A DNA stretch of 42,293 nt from Actinomycetota bacterium (GCA_012514635.1 JAAYZX010000054.1:1-42293), one strand, 5' to 3'; positions 7,322 through 16,710 are shown, counted from the first letter of the stretch. The notes: generated from the sequence alone by a model not told the origin. Translations and numbers: made by a program.

Positions 7322-8833
7322 GTGACCCGGAAGCCCTCACCGCGTCGAGCCGGCTGGGCGTTCGCCGCGGTGTGTGCGGGAGTATTTCTGGCCGCACTTG
7401 ACCAGACTATGGTCGTCACCGTATTGCCCTCTATCCTCCAGGGGCTGCGCATTCCCCTTACACGACTGGACAGCGCATCCTGGATTATTACCGGTTACCT
7501 GCTTGGATACACGGTCGCCATGCCGCTGTTCGGCAGAATTGCCGACGTACGGGGGCGGCGACTGATGTACGCAGTGGCTCTGGGCATCTTCGTCTCGGGC
7601 AGCGCGTTTTGCGTCGTGTCTCCCAACCTCAACATGTTAGTGGGGGCACGAGTGATTCAGGCCGCCGGCGGCGGCGCACTCGTGCCCATCGGTATGTCGA
7701 TAGCAACAGAGATCTTCCCGGCGGCGCGGCGCGCACTCGCTCTAGGAATCATAGGTGCAGCCGCCGAAGCCGGCGGTGTACTCGGCCCAGTATACGGCGC
7801 CGGTCTGGCGAGCCTGGGGGGATGGAAGCTCATATTCCTGATCAATGTACCCTTAGGATTGCTCATAGGGGTGAGCACATGGCTACTGCTTCACACCCTC
7901 ATCCGTCACGGAGCCGTCGGCGGCGGCGCTCCAGGTAGGGTTGATTATGCTGGGGCCGCTTTTATGGCCATCGCCCTCGCCTCACTCACCATAGGCCTGG
8001 GCGGCAATGCCGAAGTGGACTCTCTGGCCGTGAAACCTTGGTGGCTGATTGGAAGCATAGTGGCCTTTGTGGTGTTCGTCCTTTGGGAGCTGCGTCAGAA
8101 AGAGCCCCTGATCCGCCTCTCCTTCTTCCGAGATATTCGCTTCACAGCGGCCAACATCGCCAGCCTGGCGGTGGGGACCGCGCTCATCGTAGGCATGGTA
8201 GAGATACCCCTCTACGCCTACTCACTACTCGGCAAAAGCGAGGTGGAAGGCGGATTGCTGCTTATGCGGCTCACGGTGATGATCCCGGTGGGTGCCGTGC
8301 TGGGAGGTTGGCTCGCCGACCGCCTCGGCTACGTCGTCAGCGCTACGGCCGGGTTTCTAGCCATTGCCGCCGGCTACTTTCTCATCACGCTCTGGCCCCA
8401 ACACCCCGGAGAGCTACTGATGACACGCGACCTCGCCCTTGCTGGACTGGGCTTTGGGCTAGTTATCGCCCCTCTAGGCGCCACAGTCATTGCCGTAGTG
8501 GGCAAAGCATGGACCGCAACGGGATCGGCTCTGATCACTGTGACACGAATGGTTGGAATGACTGTCGGCCTTGCCGCCTTGAGTTCGTGGGGCATTCGCC
8601 GTTTCAACCGGTTGATGGCCGACACGCCCCTGCCTCTGCGCTCACCAGATATGACGGATGCTCAGTACAACGCAGCCGTCCAGGCCTACGAACAAACCAT
8701 CAATACCGCCCTCCAAACCCTGTACTCCAACTTCTTCTTGATCTGCGCCGTAATCGCCCTGGTCGCGGTAGTTCCCGCGCTGATGCTGAGCCGCGGCAGC
8801 GGTAGGCCCAAGCAACCTCTGCCTCCATTGTAA
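7322..8833 (+). CDS. MFS exporter, DHA2 (14-helix) family, P55-like
   Basis: This 503-residue protein starts at GTG 7322, 5 nt after the lipoprotein stop. It shows the DHA2 landmarks: motif D1 LDQTMVVTVLP (26-36), motif A GRIADVRGRR (71-80), and an antiporter-type motif C around GAAAEAGGVLGP in helix 5. Its length and hydrophobic profile fit about 14 helices. A second motif-A-like loop, GGWLADRLGY, lies in the second half. With the preceding lipoprotein it resembles the mycobacterial Rv1411c-Rv1410c pair, which moves triacylglycerides and affects drug tolerance. Whether the substrate is lipid or drug here is inference. No SD precedes the GTG, so translation may be coupled. Confidence 0.85.
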   Translation: MTRKPSPRRAGWAFAAVCAGVFLAALDQTMVVTVLPSILQGLRIPLTRLDSASWIITGYLLGYTVAMPLFGRIADVRGRRLMYAVALGIFVSGSAFCVVSPNLNMLVGARVIQAAGGGALVPIGMSIATEIFPAARRALALGIIGAAAEAGGVLGPVYGAGLASLGGWKLIFLINVPLGLLIGVSTWLLLHTLIRHGAVGGGAPGRVDYAGAAFMAIALASLTIGLGGNAEVDSLAVKPWWLIGSIVAFVVFVLWELRQKEPLIRLSFFRDIRFTAANIASLAVGTALIVGMVEIPLYAYSLLGKSEVEGGLLLMRLTVMIPVGAVLGGWLADRLGYVVSATAGFLAIAAGYFLITLWPQHPGELLMTRDLALAGLGFGLVIAPLGATVIAVVGKAWTATGSALITVTRMVGMTVGLAALSSWGIRRFNRLMADTPLPLRSPDMTDAQYNAAVQAYEQTINTALQTLYSNFFLICAVIALVAVVPALMLSRGSGRPKQPLPPL

Positions 8834-8878
8834 CGTCCCCCAGCGCTGATAGAATCCTGCATCAGGAGGTGTCATGAG

Positions 8879-9928
8879 GTGAACCAGTTTAATTTTGACC
8901 TGGGTGATCCCACAGAAACGGAGCCCACTCGATTATCTGTGTCAGGCCTGGTTGCTGGCCGGGAAGTGCAGGAGATCTATCTCGTCACCAGCAAAGACCT
9001 GCGGACCACAAAGGCAGGTAAGCCGTTCCTGCGCTTGAAGGTGGCAGATCGCTCAGGAAATATCGACTGCATGGTGTGGGACAATGCGGAAACTGCTGTC
9101 CTTGGCTTTGAAGTGGGGGATCTGGTTCGTATCTGCGGACGGGTTACCGAGTATGAGGGACGTCCGCAACTGGAAGCCACCACCATCGTGGCCGCGCCGG
9201 TTGGGGCGGCTGATCCCCGTGACTTCCTGCCGTCCACCTATCGTGATGTGGACGAGTTGCTGGACTTTCTTCGTTTTCACATAGATTCGGTATATGATCG
9301 CCACTATTCTGCCCTTTTGCACAACATCTTCGACGATGAGGCATTCATCAGGCGTTTCGCGCTTGCGCCGGCCGCTAAGCAATTCCATCATGCCTATCTG
9401 GGCGGCCTGCTGGAGCACACGGTCAGTGTTGCTGCACTCTGCGAAAGTCTCGCGCAGCAATACCCACGGGTCAATCGGGACCTCCTCACCACTGCCGCCC
9501 TACTCCACGATGTGGGGAAGGTATCGGAGCTCACTTATGACAGAATGATCGACTACAGCGATGAAGGAAAGCTCTTAGGGCACGTACTTCTAGGTGTCAC
9601 TTTCGTTCACGACAAAATCAACCGGATAGAGAATTTCCCGGAAGAGAAGGCACAGATGATCCTTCACGCCATCGCAAGCCATCATGGGGAGCTGGAGTGG
9701 GGATCACCCAAACGCCCCAAAACCCTCGAGGCATTGATCATTCATCACATTGACAACCTGGATGCCAAGATTAAGGGCTTCCTAGAGATAGTCGAGGGCT
9801 CGCGCAATGCGCAATGGACAGACTTGAGAAACCTCTTTCGTAGGCCTCTACATGTCCCACGGGCACATCACCAAGAGGATGACTTCCTCCCTCCCCAGGA
9901 AGAAGACCCAAACCAAGGTCGTCTTTGA
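8879..9928 (+). CDS. YhaM-like 3'-5' exoribonuclease (OB fold plus HD domain)
   Basis: The 349-residue protein starts at GTG 8879 with AGGAGGT 8 nt upstream. An OB-fold nucleic-acid-binding domain (about 22-106) precedes an HD phosphohydrolase domain (about 165-300). The HD part has the metal-binding signature: H180 in LLEHT, H210-D211 in LLHDVGK, H268-H269 in SHHG and D292 in HHIDNLD. That order matches the YhaM family of Bacillota 3'-5' exoribonucleases (about 314 residues). This protein is longer by a charged C-terminal tail rich in Pro, His and Asp. It lies 45 nt after the MFS gene and may be co-transcribed or independent. Confidence 0.85.
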   Translation: MNQFNFDLGDPTETEPTRLSVSGLVAGREVQEIYLVTSKDLRTTKAGKPFLRLKVADRSGNIDCMVWDNAETAVLGFEVGDLVRICGRVTEYEGRPQLEATTIVAAPVGAADPRDFLPSTYRDVDELLDFLRFHIDSVYDRHYSALLHNIFDDEAFIRRFALAPAAKQFHHAYLGGLLEHTVSVAALCESLAQQYPRVNRDLLTTAALLHDVGKVSELTYDRMIDYSDEGKLLGHVLLGVTFVHDKINRIENFPEEKAQMILHAIASHHGELEWGSPKRPKTLEALIIHHIDNLDAKIKGFLEIVEGSRNAQWTDLRNLFRRPLHVPRAHHQEDDFLPPQEEDPNQGRL

Positions 9929-9998
9929 CCCCGGTTCTCGCGCTAACGCTTCTTCTCGCCTCTAGGAGGCCGTCCTTGAGAGATAATATCTTATCGGG

Positions 9999-11009
9999 CT
10001 AGATATCCGTTTCTGACAGAGAGCTCTCTATGGTCTCATCTACATCTGCATCCAATAGAGGTGCACTGTCTCCCGTGTCACTCATCGCCGGTGCCTCTCT
10101 CTGATCGCGGGCCAGCAGAGCCGTCTCACCGGTCATCATTGCGTCGAATGCCTTAGATTTCAGCCGACTGCGGGTCTGTTCGATTCGCCTGCGCATCTCT
10201 TCGTAATCAAAGCTTTGCGGCTCGCCGGACTCGGGCGCCGGATCAAGTTCTGTACTTGGTTGCGAAAGGGTCTCGAGCGGCGAAATTACGGAGGGCACAT
10301 CCTCTGCCGGACCGGCAAAATCCGTGGCCTCAACCGCTTTTGTTTCTTCCGGCGCTTCCACCCAACCGGCATCGTCGGCCATTTCGGGTAAGCCGGGGTC
10401 GTATGCCACCTCGCTCCCAGGAGTGTCGTCTGCCACCGGCGTCTCAGAGACCAGCTGCACCTCGAGAACGGGGGAGGACATCTCTTCCGTAACGACGGCA
10501 GCGTCACCCAACTGGAACGGGCTCTCCAGTTCGGCCTGGATACGCCGTCTCGTCTCTTCGATCCGCACTCTTAGATCAACGTCGGGTGCAGAGGTTTCCG
10601 CCGTCTCCACCTCTTTCGCCCGTGGCGCCTCCATCTCTCCAATAGATTCGGGTTCGAGATCCACCTCAATGATAGCTTCAACATCCAGTTCGGTAATGGG
10701 CTCCGTCGCCGGTTCACTCGGTATCTCTGTCAAGATCTCTGCAGATGCCTCAGCAGTGTCTACCGGCTCTGCCATCTGCACCGGCGGAAACGCTTCTTCC
10801 ATCGGAGCGGGCGGCGCAACGGACACTGGGGGCTCGGATACAAGAGCAGAGGGCTCATCCATGCGCGTTTCGCGATCCAGAACCGACTCGATGGTGCTCA
10901 CCCTTCTCAGCAGCGCTTCGCGGACCCTCTCGCCATGCTTGGGGGCAATCAAGAATCCTATAACTGCCCCGATGATCCCGCCAATCAAGAACTTACCTGC
11001 GTTCCTCAC
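9999..11009 (-). CDS. Membrane-anchored acidic protein with YtxH-like N-terminus
   Basis: The GTG at 11007-11009 follows AAGGAGG and gives a 336-residue protein; a frame open to 11051 has no such site. Residues 3-23 form a Gly-rich membrane helix (KFLIGGIIGAVIGFLIAPKHG) like YtxH-type proteins. The remaining 300 residues are very acidic, rich in Glu, Asp, Pro and Ser, and probably disordered. Two similar basic helices interrupt the acidic chain at about 146-162 (LRVRIEETRRRIQAELE) and 270-286 (EEMRRRIEQTRSRLKSK). Function is unknown; they could be docking motifs. It follows the other small membrane protein and RarA on the same strand, with gaps of 69 and 43 nt. Confidence 0.65.
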   Translation of the reverse strand: MRNAGKFLIGGIIGAVIGFLIAPKHGERVREALLRRVSTIESVLDRETRMDEPSALVSEPPVSVAPPAPMEEAFPPVQMAEPVDTAEASAEILTEIPSEPATEPITELDVEAIIEVDLEPESIGEMEAPRAKEVETAETSAPDVDLRVRIEETRRRIQAELESPFQLGDAAVVTEEMSSPVLEVQLVSETPVADDTPGSEVAYDPGLPEMADDAGWVEAPEETKAVEATDFAGPAEDVPSVISPLETLSQPSTELDPAPESGEPQSFDYEEMRRRIEQTRSRLKSKAFDAMMTGETALLARDQREAPAMSDTGDSAPLLDADVDETIESSLSETDI

Positions 11010-11078
11010 GTCGAATCCTCCTTCCGCCGGCGTCCGGGGTCGGCCGAACACTGTGTGTCGACTAATCTCATACTAATG

Positions 11079-11573
11079 TTAAGAAAGCCGTCGCAAATGC
11101 AGCCTTCCCTCGTTGTCTTCATTGGCTAATATCGACCAAGAGTACCCGAAGCTTAAGGTGGCCTGCGATACGATGCGCTGCAAAACCTGCCGCAGCTTGG
11201 GATCAAGCACGTAGGTCAAAGGCGCCGGCGGCCTGTCCCCCATCTGTACGCTGACATCTCCTGCAGAATCACGCGCCAGGAACACCACTCCAGAGCTTAG
11301 CTCGCTGAGACCCACTCCGGCGCTCGTAACGGTATCGCTCACTGCCGGCGCGCCGGATTCGGGAGCCCCGAGAAGCCCTTTCGGGACCACTGTTTCCCCG
11401 TCCAACGCATCCATTCGCGTCTGCATCAGCAACTGCTGCTGTGTGAAGGCCTGAAAGCGCGAAGCGTTGTCCCGCGCGCTACGGGAAACCTTGAGCAGCT
11501 TCACCAGATAATAGGCGGTGATGGCCACGAGCAAAACTGCAATTAGACCAAGTGTCATCAGTATGATGTTCAT
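11079..11573 (-). CDS. Hypothetical membrane-anchored protein
   Basis: This 164-residue protein has one N-terminal membrane helix (residues 2-24), then a polar helical segment (about 25-58) that could form a coiled coil. A Gly/Pro linker and a C-terminal domain of about 70 residues ending in a basic tail (GRLHLRRLS) follow. The helix plus coiled coil resembles DUF948-type proteins, but the match is loose. AGGAAA precedes the ATG. It lies between RarA and the acidic YtxH-like protein on the same strand and is probably in their operon. I cannot assign a role. Confidence 0.6.
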   Translation of the reverse strand: MNIILMTLGLIAVLLVAITAYYLVKLLKVSRSARDNASRFQAFTQQQLLMQTRMDALDGETVVPKGLLGAPESGAPAVSDTVTSAGVGLSELSSGVVFLARDSAGDVSVQMGDRPPAPLTYVLDPKLRQVLQRIVSQATLSFGYSWSILANEDNEGRLHLRRLS

Positions 11574-11616
11574 GGGTTTCCTGACGCACTATCCGAAGGA
11601 TTAATTTTCATAATCT

Positions 11617-12963
11617 TTAGCTCTCGGTAGGCGCATCCTGTCGTCCCGAGGATCGTAGCTCTCTCATCTTCCTTAAGAATTCGCGAATACGACCCTCGAA
11701 TCCTTGATGAGACGGTTGATAGAATTCCGTGCCTTGAAGCGATACCGGAAGACAGTTCTGGGATACATAGCCCCCCTCGTCATGAGGATACACGTATCCT
11801 GGATCTGTTTGGTGCGCACGTGCCTCAGCGGAGCGTCTGTCGCATAGGTACAGAGGAGGGGGCTGGGGCCCATGCGTGCGAACATGAGTTAGTGCGCGCT
11901 CCAAAGCCGCATAGGATGCGGTAGATTTAGGACAACAACTCAGATACGTCACCGCTTGGGCAAGATTTAGGCGCCCCTCCGGCAGGCCCACAAGCTCCAC
12001 GGCCCGTGCCGCAGCAACGGCAACCTCGAGCGCCCGTGGATCCGCGTTGCCCACGTCTTCACTTGCAAAGATTACTGCCCTTCTGGCGATGAAGAGCGGA
12101 TCCTCTCCACCCTCCAGCATCACGGCCAGATAGTACAGAGCGGCGTCTGGATCGGATGCCCTCAAACTCTTGATGAATGCCGACGCGAGATTGTAATGAC
12201 GGTCTCCTCCTTTATAGAAAGCCGCCAATGGTCTCTGTGCCACCGTCTCCAGCGTTTTCAGGTCCAAGCTTGTTTGCCCCCGCTCGGAAGCCAGAAGCAC
12301 CGCCTGCTCCAGAAGATTCAAGCTACGACGAGCGTCACCTGCACCGAGCGCGGCCACCGCATCGCGCTCCGCCGAACCAACCTTCATCCGCGGCGCAACC
12401 TCCCGCAAAAAACCCCAATCGACGGCGCGACCGACAAGCCTGCACACGTCGGCGTCTGTCAGCGCGTGGAAGGCATATATCTGGCATCGAGACAGGAGGG
12501 CAGAGATGACTTCAAAGTGAGGATTCTCGGTGGTAGCCCCTACTAAAGTCACCAGCCCATCCTCCACTGCATGGAGCAGAGCATCCTGCTGAGCCTTGGA
12601 AAAGCGATGGATCTCATCTATGAAGAGAAGAGTGCCCTGCCCCAGTTCGCCCAGACGACGACCCGCACTTTCGATGACTTTGCGGACCTCAGCAACTCCC
12701 GAAGCGACCGCCGACAATTCCTCAAAGGCCATTCCCGTCCGCTTTGCCACCAAACGAGCTACAGTGGTCTTTCCTGTACCAGGAGGACCCCAAAAAATCA
12801 TCGAGCCGATTCTGCCTGCACGCATGGAGCGTTCCAGAGGGCCCTCGGGCCCAAGAAGATGATCCTGACCTACAACATCCTCGAGCCGCCCTGGGCGCAT
12901 ACGAGCCGCCAAAGGTGCCTGCCTCGTCAACCGCTCCTCTTTCGCTGCAGAAAACAACTCCAT
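11617..12963 (-). CDS. rarA: Replication-associated recombination protein A (AAA+ ATPase)
   Basis: The 448-residue protein is a clear RarA/MgsA homologue, a clamp-loader-like AAA+ ATPase acting at stalled replication forks. It has Walker A GPPGTGKT (59-66), Walker B LLFIDE (112-117) followed by IHRF, the sensor-1 segment GATTENP (142-148) and the arginine-finger region around R159. The helical C-terminal half has the family's KSLRASDPDAALYYLAVM and the C-terminal PQNC-like tail. The start is ATG 12961-12963 with GGAG 5 nt upstream; a GTG two codons earlier lacks proper spacing. It is divergent from the HNH gene and is first in an operon with two membrane-anchored proteins. Confidence 0.93.
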   Translation of the reverse strand: MELFSAAKEERLTRQAPLAARMRPGRLEDVVGQDHLLGPEGPLERSMRAGRIGSMIFWGPPGTGKTTVARLVAKRTGMAFEELSAVASGVAEVRKVIESAGRRLGELGQGTLLFIDEIHRFSKAQQDALLHAVEDGLVTLVGATTENPHFEVISALLSRCQIYAFHALTDADVCRLVGRAVDWGFLREVAPRMKVGSAERDAVAALGAGDARRSLNLLEQAVLLASERGQTSLDLKTLETVAQRPLAAFYKGGDRHYNLASAFIKSLRASDPDAALYYLAVMLEGGEDPLFIARRAVIFASEDVGNADPRALEVAVAAARAVELVGLPEGRLNLAQAVTYLSCCPKSTASYAALERALTHVRTHGPQPPPLYLCDRRSAEARAHQTDPGYVYPHDEGGYVSQNCLPVSLQGTEFYQPSHQGFEGRIREFLRKMRELRSSGRQDAPTES

Positions 12964-13060
12964 TGGCACTCCAGGTTAGGACCTTCTCATGGTTTCATTC
13001 TAGCAATCTGTGTGCGCCACTCGAACCTGGGACAGTACCAAACCACCAACCAGGGACCTG

Positions 13061-13089
13061 TTGAGCGTCTGCGGTGTCTTCGATACAAT
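13061..13089 (+). promoter_or_regulatory. Promoter of the HNH nuclease gene
   Basis: TTGAGC and TACAAT are separated by 17 nt, and the start codon at 13118 lies 29 nt beyond the -10 box. The motif is seen directly. On the other strand a TAGAAT box at 12997-13002 may serve rarA but has no convincing -35. Confidence 0.6.
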
Positions 13090-13117
13090 CGCAGGCAACC
13101 GTAAGAGGGAGGTATGC

Positions 13118-13624
13118 GTGCCCCGCCGGGTGCTCGTTCTGAACAACACATATGAGCCCCTGAACATCTGCCCCCTGAAACGTGCACTAGTTCTCCTCAT
13201 CAAGAACAAGGCTGAAATCCTGGAGTCTGCAGGACTCAAGATCCATTCAGAAAAGCTATCGCTGCCGCTCCCGGCCGTCATCAGACTGCACTATCATGTG
13301 CGCGTTCCCCCGGGAGAACGACGCAAGGTGTCTCGTCGCGCCATCCTGGCTAGAGACGGGTTCCGTTGCCAATACTGCGGAAGCAATCGTCAGCTTACGC
13401 TGGACCATGTGATACCGCTAAGTCGTGGCGGTGCCAGCACATGGGAGAATGTGGTGACCTCCTGCGCCGCCTGCAACGTCCGCAAGGGCGCAAGCCTTCC
13501 CTCAGAGATCGGAATGGCCCCACATCAGCGACCGCGACCCCCCTCCATGATTGAGCTGCTCGTGTCTGGGTGGAGTGATCTCCCAGCGTCGTGGCAGCCC
13601 TATTTAGGGCTGGCGACGGTCTAG
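13118..13624 (+). CDS. HNH endonuclease family protein
   Basis: This 168-residue protein starts at GTG 13118 with GGGAGG 5 nt upstream. The N-terminal 70 residues follow a pattern common in stand-alone bacterial HNH proteins ([15 protein letters not shown], then a KAEIL segment). The HNH domain at about 72-125 has C84-x2-C87, the catalytic L-D-H at 95-97, N111 in WENVV, and C116-x2-C119 for a structural zinc. Such proteins are widespread, and their cellular target is usually unknown. There is no methylase or specificity subunit beside it, so a restriction role is not supported. Its stop codon overlaps the accA stop on the opposite strand in a shared CTAG. Confidence 0.85.
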   Translation: MPRRVLVLNNTYEPLNICPLKRALVLLIKNKAEILESAGLKIHSEKLSLPLPAVIRLHYHVRVPPGERRKVSRRAILARDGFRCQYCGSNRQLTLDHVIPLSRGGASTWENVVTSCAACNVRKGASLPSEIGMAPHQRPRPPSMIELLVSGWSDLPASWQPYLGLATV

Positions 13625-14625
13625 GGGAACTGTGACCAACCCTGGTCCGGCCCAGAGCTCAGTCCAACAGCCAGATATCTGCGACGACGCGCGACGCACA
13701 GTTCGCTCGACTTCAGCCCACGAAGTTCTGTAAGGGTATCAACCGCCAGCTTGAGTATCCGTCGCGCCATGGTACGAGCACGTCCCGCCGCGCCTCCCCG
13801 CGGCTCCGGGACGATGCCGTCAATCAGACCCAGCTCCAACAGCTCGCACGCGGTCAACTGCAGGGCCTCCGCCGCGCGCGGAGCCGCGGCGGCGTCTCTC
13901 CACAGAATGGCCGCGCACCCCTCTGGTGTGATTACGGAATAGATAGCATTTTCGAGCATGAAGACCCGGTCGCAGAGCGCCAATGCCAATGCGCCGCCGG
14001 ACCCGCCCTCCCCGATGATGAAGGCTACCGTAGGGACCTTCAGTCCCGCCAACACCTGCAATGTCCGCGAAATTGCCCATGCCTGTCCTCCGCGTTCCGC
14101 GTCCAGACCGGGAAACGCTCCTGGTGTGTCTACCAACGTAACCACTGGTAGATTGAGTCGCTCCGCTGTGAGGAAGAGGCGTTGAGCCTTACGGTAGCCC
14201 TCCGGACGAGCCATCCCGAAATTGCGTAGTTGTCGCTCCTTCAGATCATGTCCCTTCTGGTGGCCGACGAAGACAACCGTCCTGCCGTCTAGACTCCCTA
14301 CGCCCCCCACAATGGCACGGTCATCTCCCCCAACCCTGTCGCCGTGTAGCTCGACAAAGTCCGGCGCTAAGTAGGGAATGTAATCGAGAAACTGCGGACG
14401 CTTCTGTGCTCGAGCTATCGCCACAGTTTTCCACGCTGCGGTCGGCAACCCGAGACCCTCTAGGGCCTGCAGTTTCCCCTGCACCTCAGCGATCTCTTCT
14501 TCGTAGCCAATTCCAGGCAGCGCGGGCAACGCCTGCAGATCTCTCAGCCGCTCTACCAGCTCCTCCCGCTCTCCACCCGGCTGTTTTCCGCCGCTGTGGA
14601 ATAATCTCACCAAGGACAGACTCAC
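13621..14625 (-). CDS. accA: Acetyl-CoA carboxylase carboxyltransferase subunit alpha
   Basis: This protein of about 334 residues is the alpha half of the carboxyltransferase that makes malonyl-CoA with AccD. It carries the family's crotonase-fold motifs: [49 protein letters not shown] and [13 protein letters not shown]. An N-terminal helical segment ([24 protein letters not shown]) matches the usual AccA leader. The start is uncertain: GTG 14623-14625 is fused to an AAGGAGG sequence, and in-frame TTG and GTG codons lie 4 and 5 codons later. Any of these leaves accA overlapping accD by about 120-140 nt in another frame. It is the last gene of the fatty acid operon. Confidence 0.9.
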   Translation of the reverse strand: MSLSLVRLFHSGGKQPGGEREELVERLRDLQALPALPGIGYEEEIAEVQGKLQALEGLGLPTAAWKTVAIARAQKRPQFLDYIPYLAPDFVELHGDRVGGDDRAIVGGVGSLDGRTVVFVGHQKGHDLKERQLRNFGMARPEGYRKAQRLFLTAERLNLPVVTLVDTPGAFPGLDAERGGQAWAISRTLQVLAGLKVPTVAFIIGEGGSGGALALALCDRVFMLENAIYSVITPEGCAAILWRDAAAAPRAAEALQLTACELLELGLIDGIVPEPRGGAAGRARTMARRILKLAVDTLTELRGLKSSELCVARRRRYLAVGLSSGPDQGWSQFP

Positions 14626-15424
14626 CTCCTTGCAGAAGGATCAAGAGCTCGACCAGACGCTGCCGTAGCTCCGTCCGTGGCACTACCAAGTCCACGTGTC
14701 CACACTTTAGCGCCTCTTCTGCCGAACCAAAGCCTTCCGGCGTTCTTTCTCGTGTGGTCATCTCCCGGACTCTGGGCCCGGTAAACCACAGCTGAGCACC
14801 AGGTTCGGCGATAATCACATCAGCGAGGGAGGCAAAGCTGGCCAACACTCCTCCGGTAGTGGGATCAGCCAATACTACTAGGAAAGGAATTGTGGTCTCC
14901 CGCAGCTCCTCAAGAGCCATCACCGTCTTTGCCATCTGCAGCAAAGAAAAGAGCCCTTCCTGCATTCTTGCCCCGCCAGAGGATGTCACAACCACCAACG
15001 GCACGTGATCAATGATGCAATGTTCCGTCAGCCTCCAGAAACCTTCGCCTACTGCTGCGCCCATTGATCCGCCCAGAAACTGGAAATCCAGGATCCCCAA
15101 GCCGACGGGCACGCCCTCGACCGTGCACCTGCCCGCCGCGAATGCCTCCGGTAATCCCGTGGAGAGCTGTGCGGCCTTTAAACGCGCCGGATAAGGACGC
15201 GAATCGAAGAAGTTCAACGGATCGGAAAGCACTCCATCTACTGCTATCCCTTCCCAGCTGCCGTCGTCTACCAACTGCGAGATACGCTGAAGCGTGCCCA
15301 ACGGGTGATGGTAACCGCACAGAGGACAGACCATCAACGAATCTCGTAAAGCCTCCGGAGCGATATATCGTCCACAGGCGGGGCATCCATCCACACCCAT
15401 GGTGGTGTTCGTTTTCTTAGCCAC
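14486..15424 (-). CDS. accD: Acetyl-CoA carboxylase carboxyltransferase subunit beta
   Basis: The protein of about 312 residues has the AccD zinc ribbon near its N-terminus (C14-x2-C17, C33-x2-C36). The carboxyltransferase core follows with VEGVPVGLGILDFQFLGGSM, TSSGGARMQEG and LADPTTGGVLASFA. I prefer GTG 15422-15424, just after fabF; an ATG at 15398-15400 also fits, and neither has a strong SD. The family's usual C-terminus ends near LVELLILLQ, but this frame runs on about 45 residues in an Arg/Ala-rich tail lying over the start of accA. The tail is probably non-essential overlap rather than a domain. With AccA it forms the transferase; biotin carboxylase and BCCP genes are not in this window. 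Confidence 0.88.
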   Translation of the reverse strand: MAKKTNTTMGVDGCPACGRYIAPEALRDSLMVCPLCGYHHPLGTLQRISQLVDDGSWEGIAVDGVLSDPLNFFDSRPYPARLKAAQLSTGLPEAFAAGRCTVEGVPVGLGILDFQFLGGSMGAAVGEGFWRLTEHCIIDHVPLVVVTSSGGARMQEGLFSLLQMAKTVMALEELRETTIPFLVVLADPTTGGVLASFASLADVIIAEPGAQLWFTGPRVREMTTRERTPEGFGSAEEALKCGHVDLVVPRTELRQRLVELLILLQGGESVLGEIIPQRRKTAGWRAGGAGRAAERSAGVARAAWNWLRRRDR

Positions 15425-15449
15425 CGCATCGGTAGACCTAGTCAAGAGA

Positions 15450-16697
15450 TCACCCGGCTCCGAACACCACTGACGCGTTGTGCCCACCGAAACCAAAGCT
15501 GTTGGACACCGCGTACTGCACCGGCGCGCGACGTGCAACAAGCGGTACGTAGTCCAGGTCGCATTCAGGATCAGGAGATTCGAGATTGAGCGTGGGATGG
15601 ATTATGCCGTTATGGATGGTCAGTACCGTAGCCGCAGCTTCAAGGGCGCCGGCGGCGCCGAGACAATGGCCTATCATGCTCTTGGTGGAGCTGATTGCCA
15701 CTTTGGCAGCCGCCGGCCCCAGAGCATGCTTAATGGCACGTGTCTCCATGACATCACCGAGTGGCGTGGACGTGCCGTGAGCGTTTACATAGTCCAGCTC
15801 CATTGGGTCCACTCCGCCCTGCTGTAACGCTCGAGTCATGGCTGTTGCGGCGGCAACGCCGCTCTCGTCGGGTTCGGTCAGGTGGAAGGCGTCCGCCGTC
15901 ATCCCATACCCCAGCACTTCGGCTATGATATGCGCGCCCCGGGCCAGAGCATGTTCCCGCTCTTCAAGCACCAGGACCGCCGCCCCTTCACCAACTACAA
16001 ACCCGTCGCGATCAACATCAAACGGACGACTGGCGCCGAGCGGGTCATCGTTTCGGGTGGAGAGCGCCCGCGCAGCGGCGAACCCGCTGATTCCCGGCGG
16101 ATTGATAGGAGCTTCCGCTCCGCCCGCAAACATGATCAGGGCGTCGCCACGCCGCACGATCTCGAATGCATCCCCCAAAGCATTGGTGCTGGCGGCGCAG
16201 GCGGTACAGGTTGCACTCACCGGACCTTTGAGACCCAGGGCGATCGATACGTGTGCCGCTCCCATATTGGGAATCATCATGGGTACGAAGAAGGGACTAA
16301 CTCGAGCCGGGCCGCGCTGTAGCAATATCTTGGTCTGTTCGTAGAACGTCCAAAGACCACCAACGCCGGAGCCCACCAGCACACCCACCTGATACGGGTC
16401 CAAAGCACCGAGGTCTAGAGCCGCATCCTCCCGAGCCTGGAGCGCAGCCACAACCGCCATCTGCGCGTAACGGTCCATCCTTCTGGCTGCTTTGCGCTCG
16501 AGGCACTGTCCTGCGTCGAAGCTTTTGACTTCTCCTGCGATCCGCACGGAGTAGGCCGAAGCATCAAAGCTCGAGATCTCCTCGATGCCGGATACGCCGC
16601 CCACTAGTGCATCGAAGAACGCAGCGGCACCTATGCCAACAGACGACACCACCCCGATACCGGTCACCACCACGCGCCTGGCACCCGCCACCCTCAT
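15450..16697 (-). CDS. fabF: Beta-ketoacyl-ACP synthase II
   Basis: This 415-residue condensing enzyme extends acyl-ACP with malonyl-ACP. It has the Cys-His-His catalytic triad in its usual motifs: C167 in TACAAS, the first His in [11 protein letters not shown] and the second in [12 protein letters not shown]. The C-terminal [12 protein letters not shown] loop is also present. The start is ATG 16695-16697 with GGAGG 5 nt upstream; the longer frame to 16769 would overlap fabG. It lies 13 nt after fabG and 25 nt before the preferred accD start, all on one strand. The family normally has acpP just upstream, but there is no room for it here. Confidence 0.94.
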   Translation of the reverse strand: MRVAGARRVVVTGIGVVSSVGIGAAAFFDALVGGVSGIEEISSFDASAYSVRIAGEVKSFDAGQCLERKAARRMDRYAQMAVVAALQAREDAALDLGALDPYQVGVLVGSGVGGLWTFYEQTKILLQRGPARVSPFFVPMMIPNMGAAHVSIALGLKGPVSATCTACAASTNALGDAFEIVRRGDALIMFAGGAEAPINPPGISGFAAARALSTRNDDPLGASRPFDVDRDGFVVGEGAAVLVLEEREHALARGAHIIAEVLGYGMTADAFHLTEPDESGVAAATAMTRALQQGGVDPMELDYVNAHGTSTPLGDVMETRAIKHALGPAAAKVAISSTKSMIGHCLGAAGALEAAATVLTIHNGIIHPTLNLESPDPECDLDYVPLVARRAPVQYAVSNSFGFGGHNASVVFGAG

Positions 16698-16710
16698 GGT
16701 TGCCTCCTCT

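Noticed and set aside
8038-8805. Plus-strand frame of 255 codons inside the MFS gene
   Set aside because: Out of frame with clear MFS helices, Arg/Pro-rich and without family features.
10324-11076. Ser-rich plus-strand frame of 250 codons opposite the acidic YtxH-like gene
   Set aside because: Its composition is the complement of Glu/Asp-rich codons on the real strand; no SD or motif.
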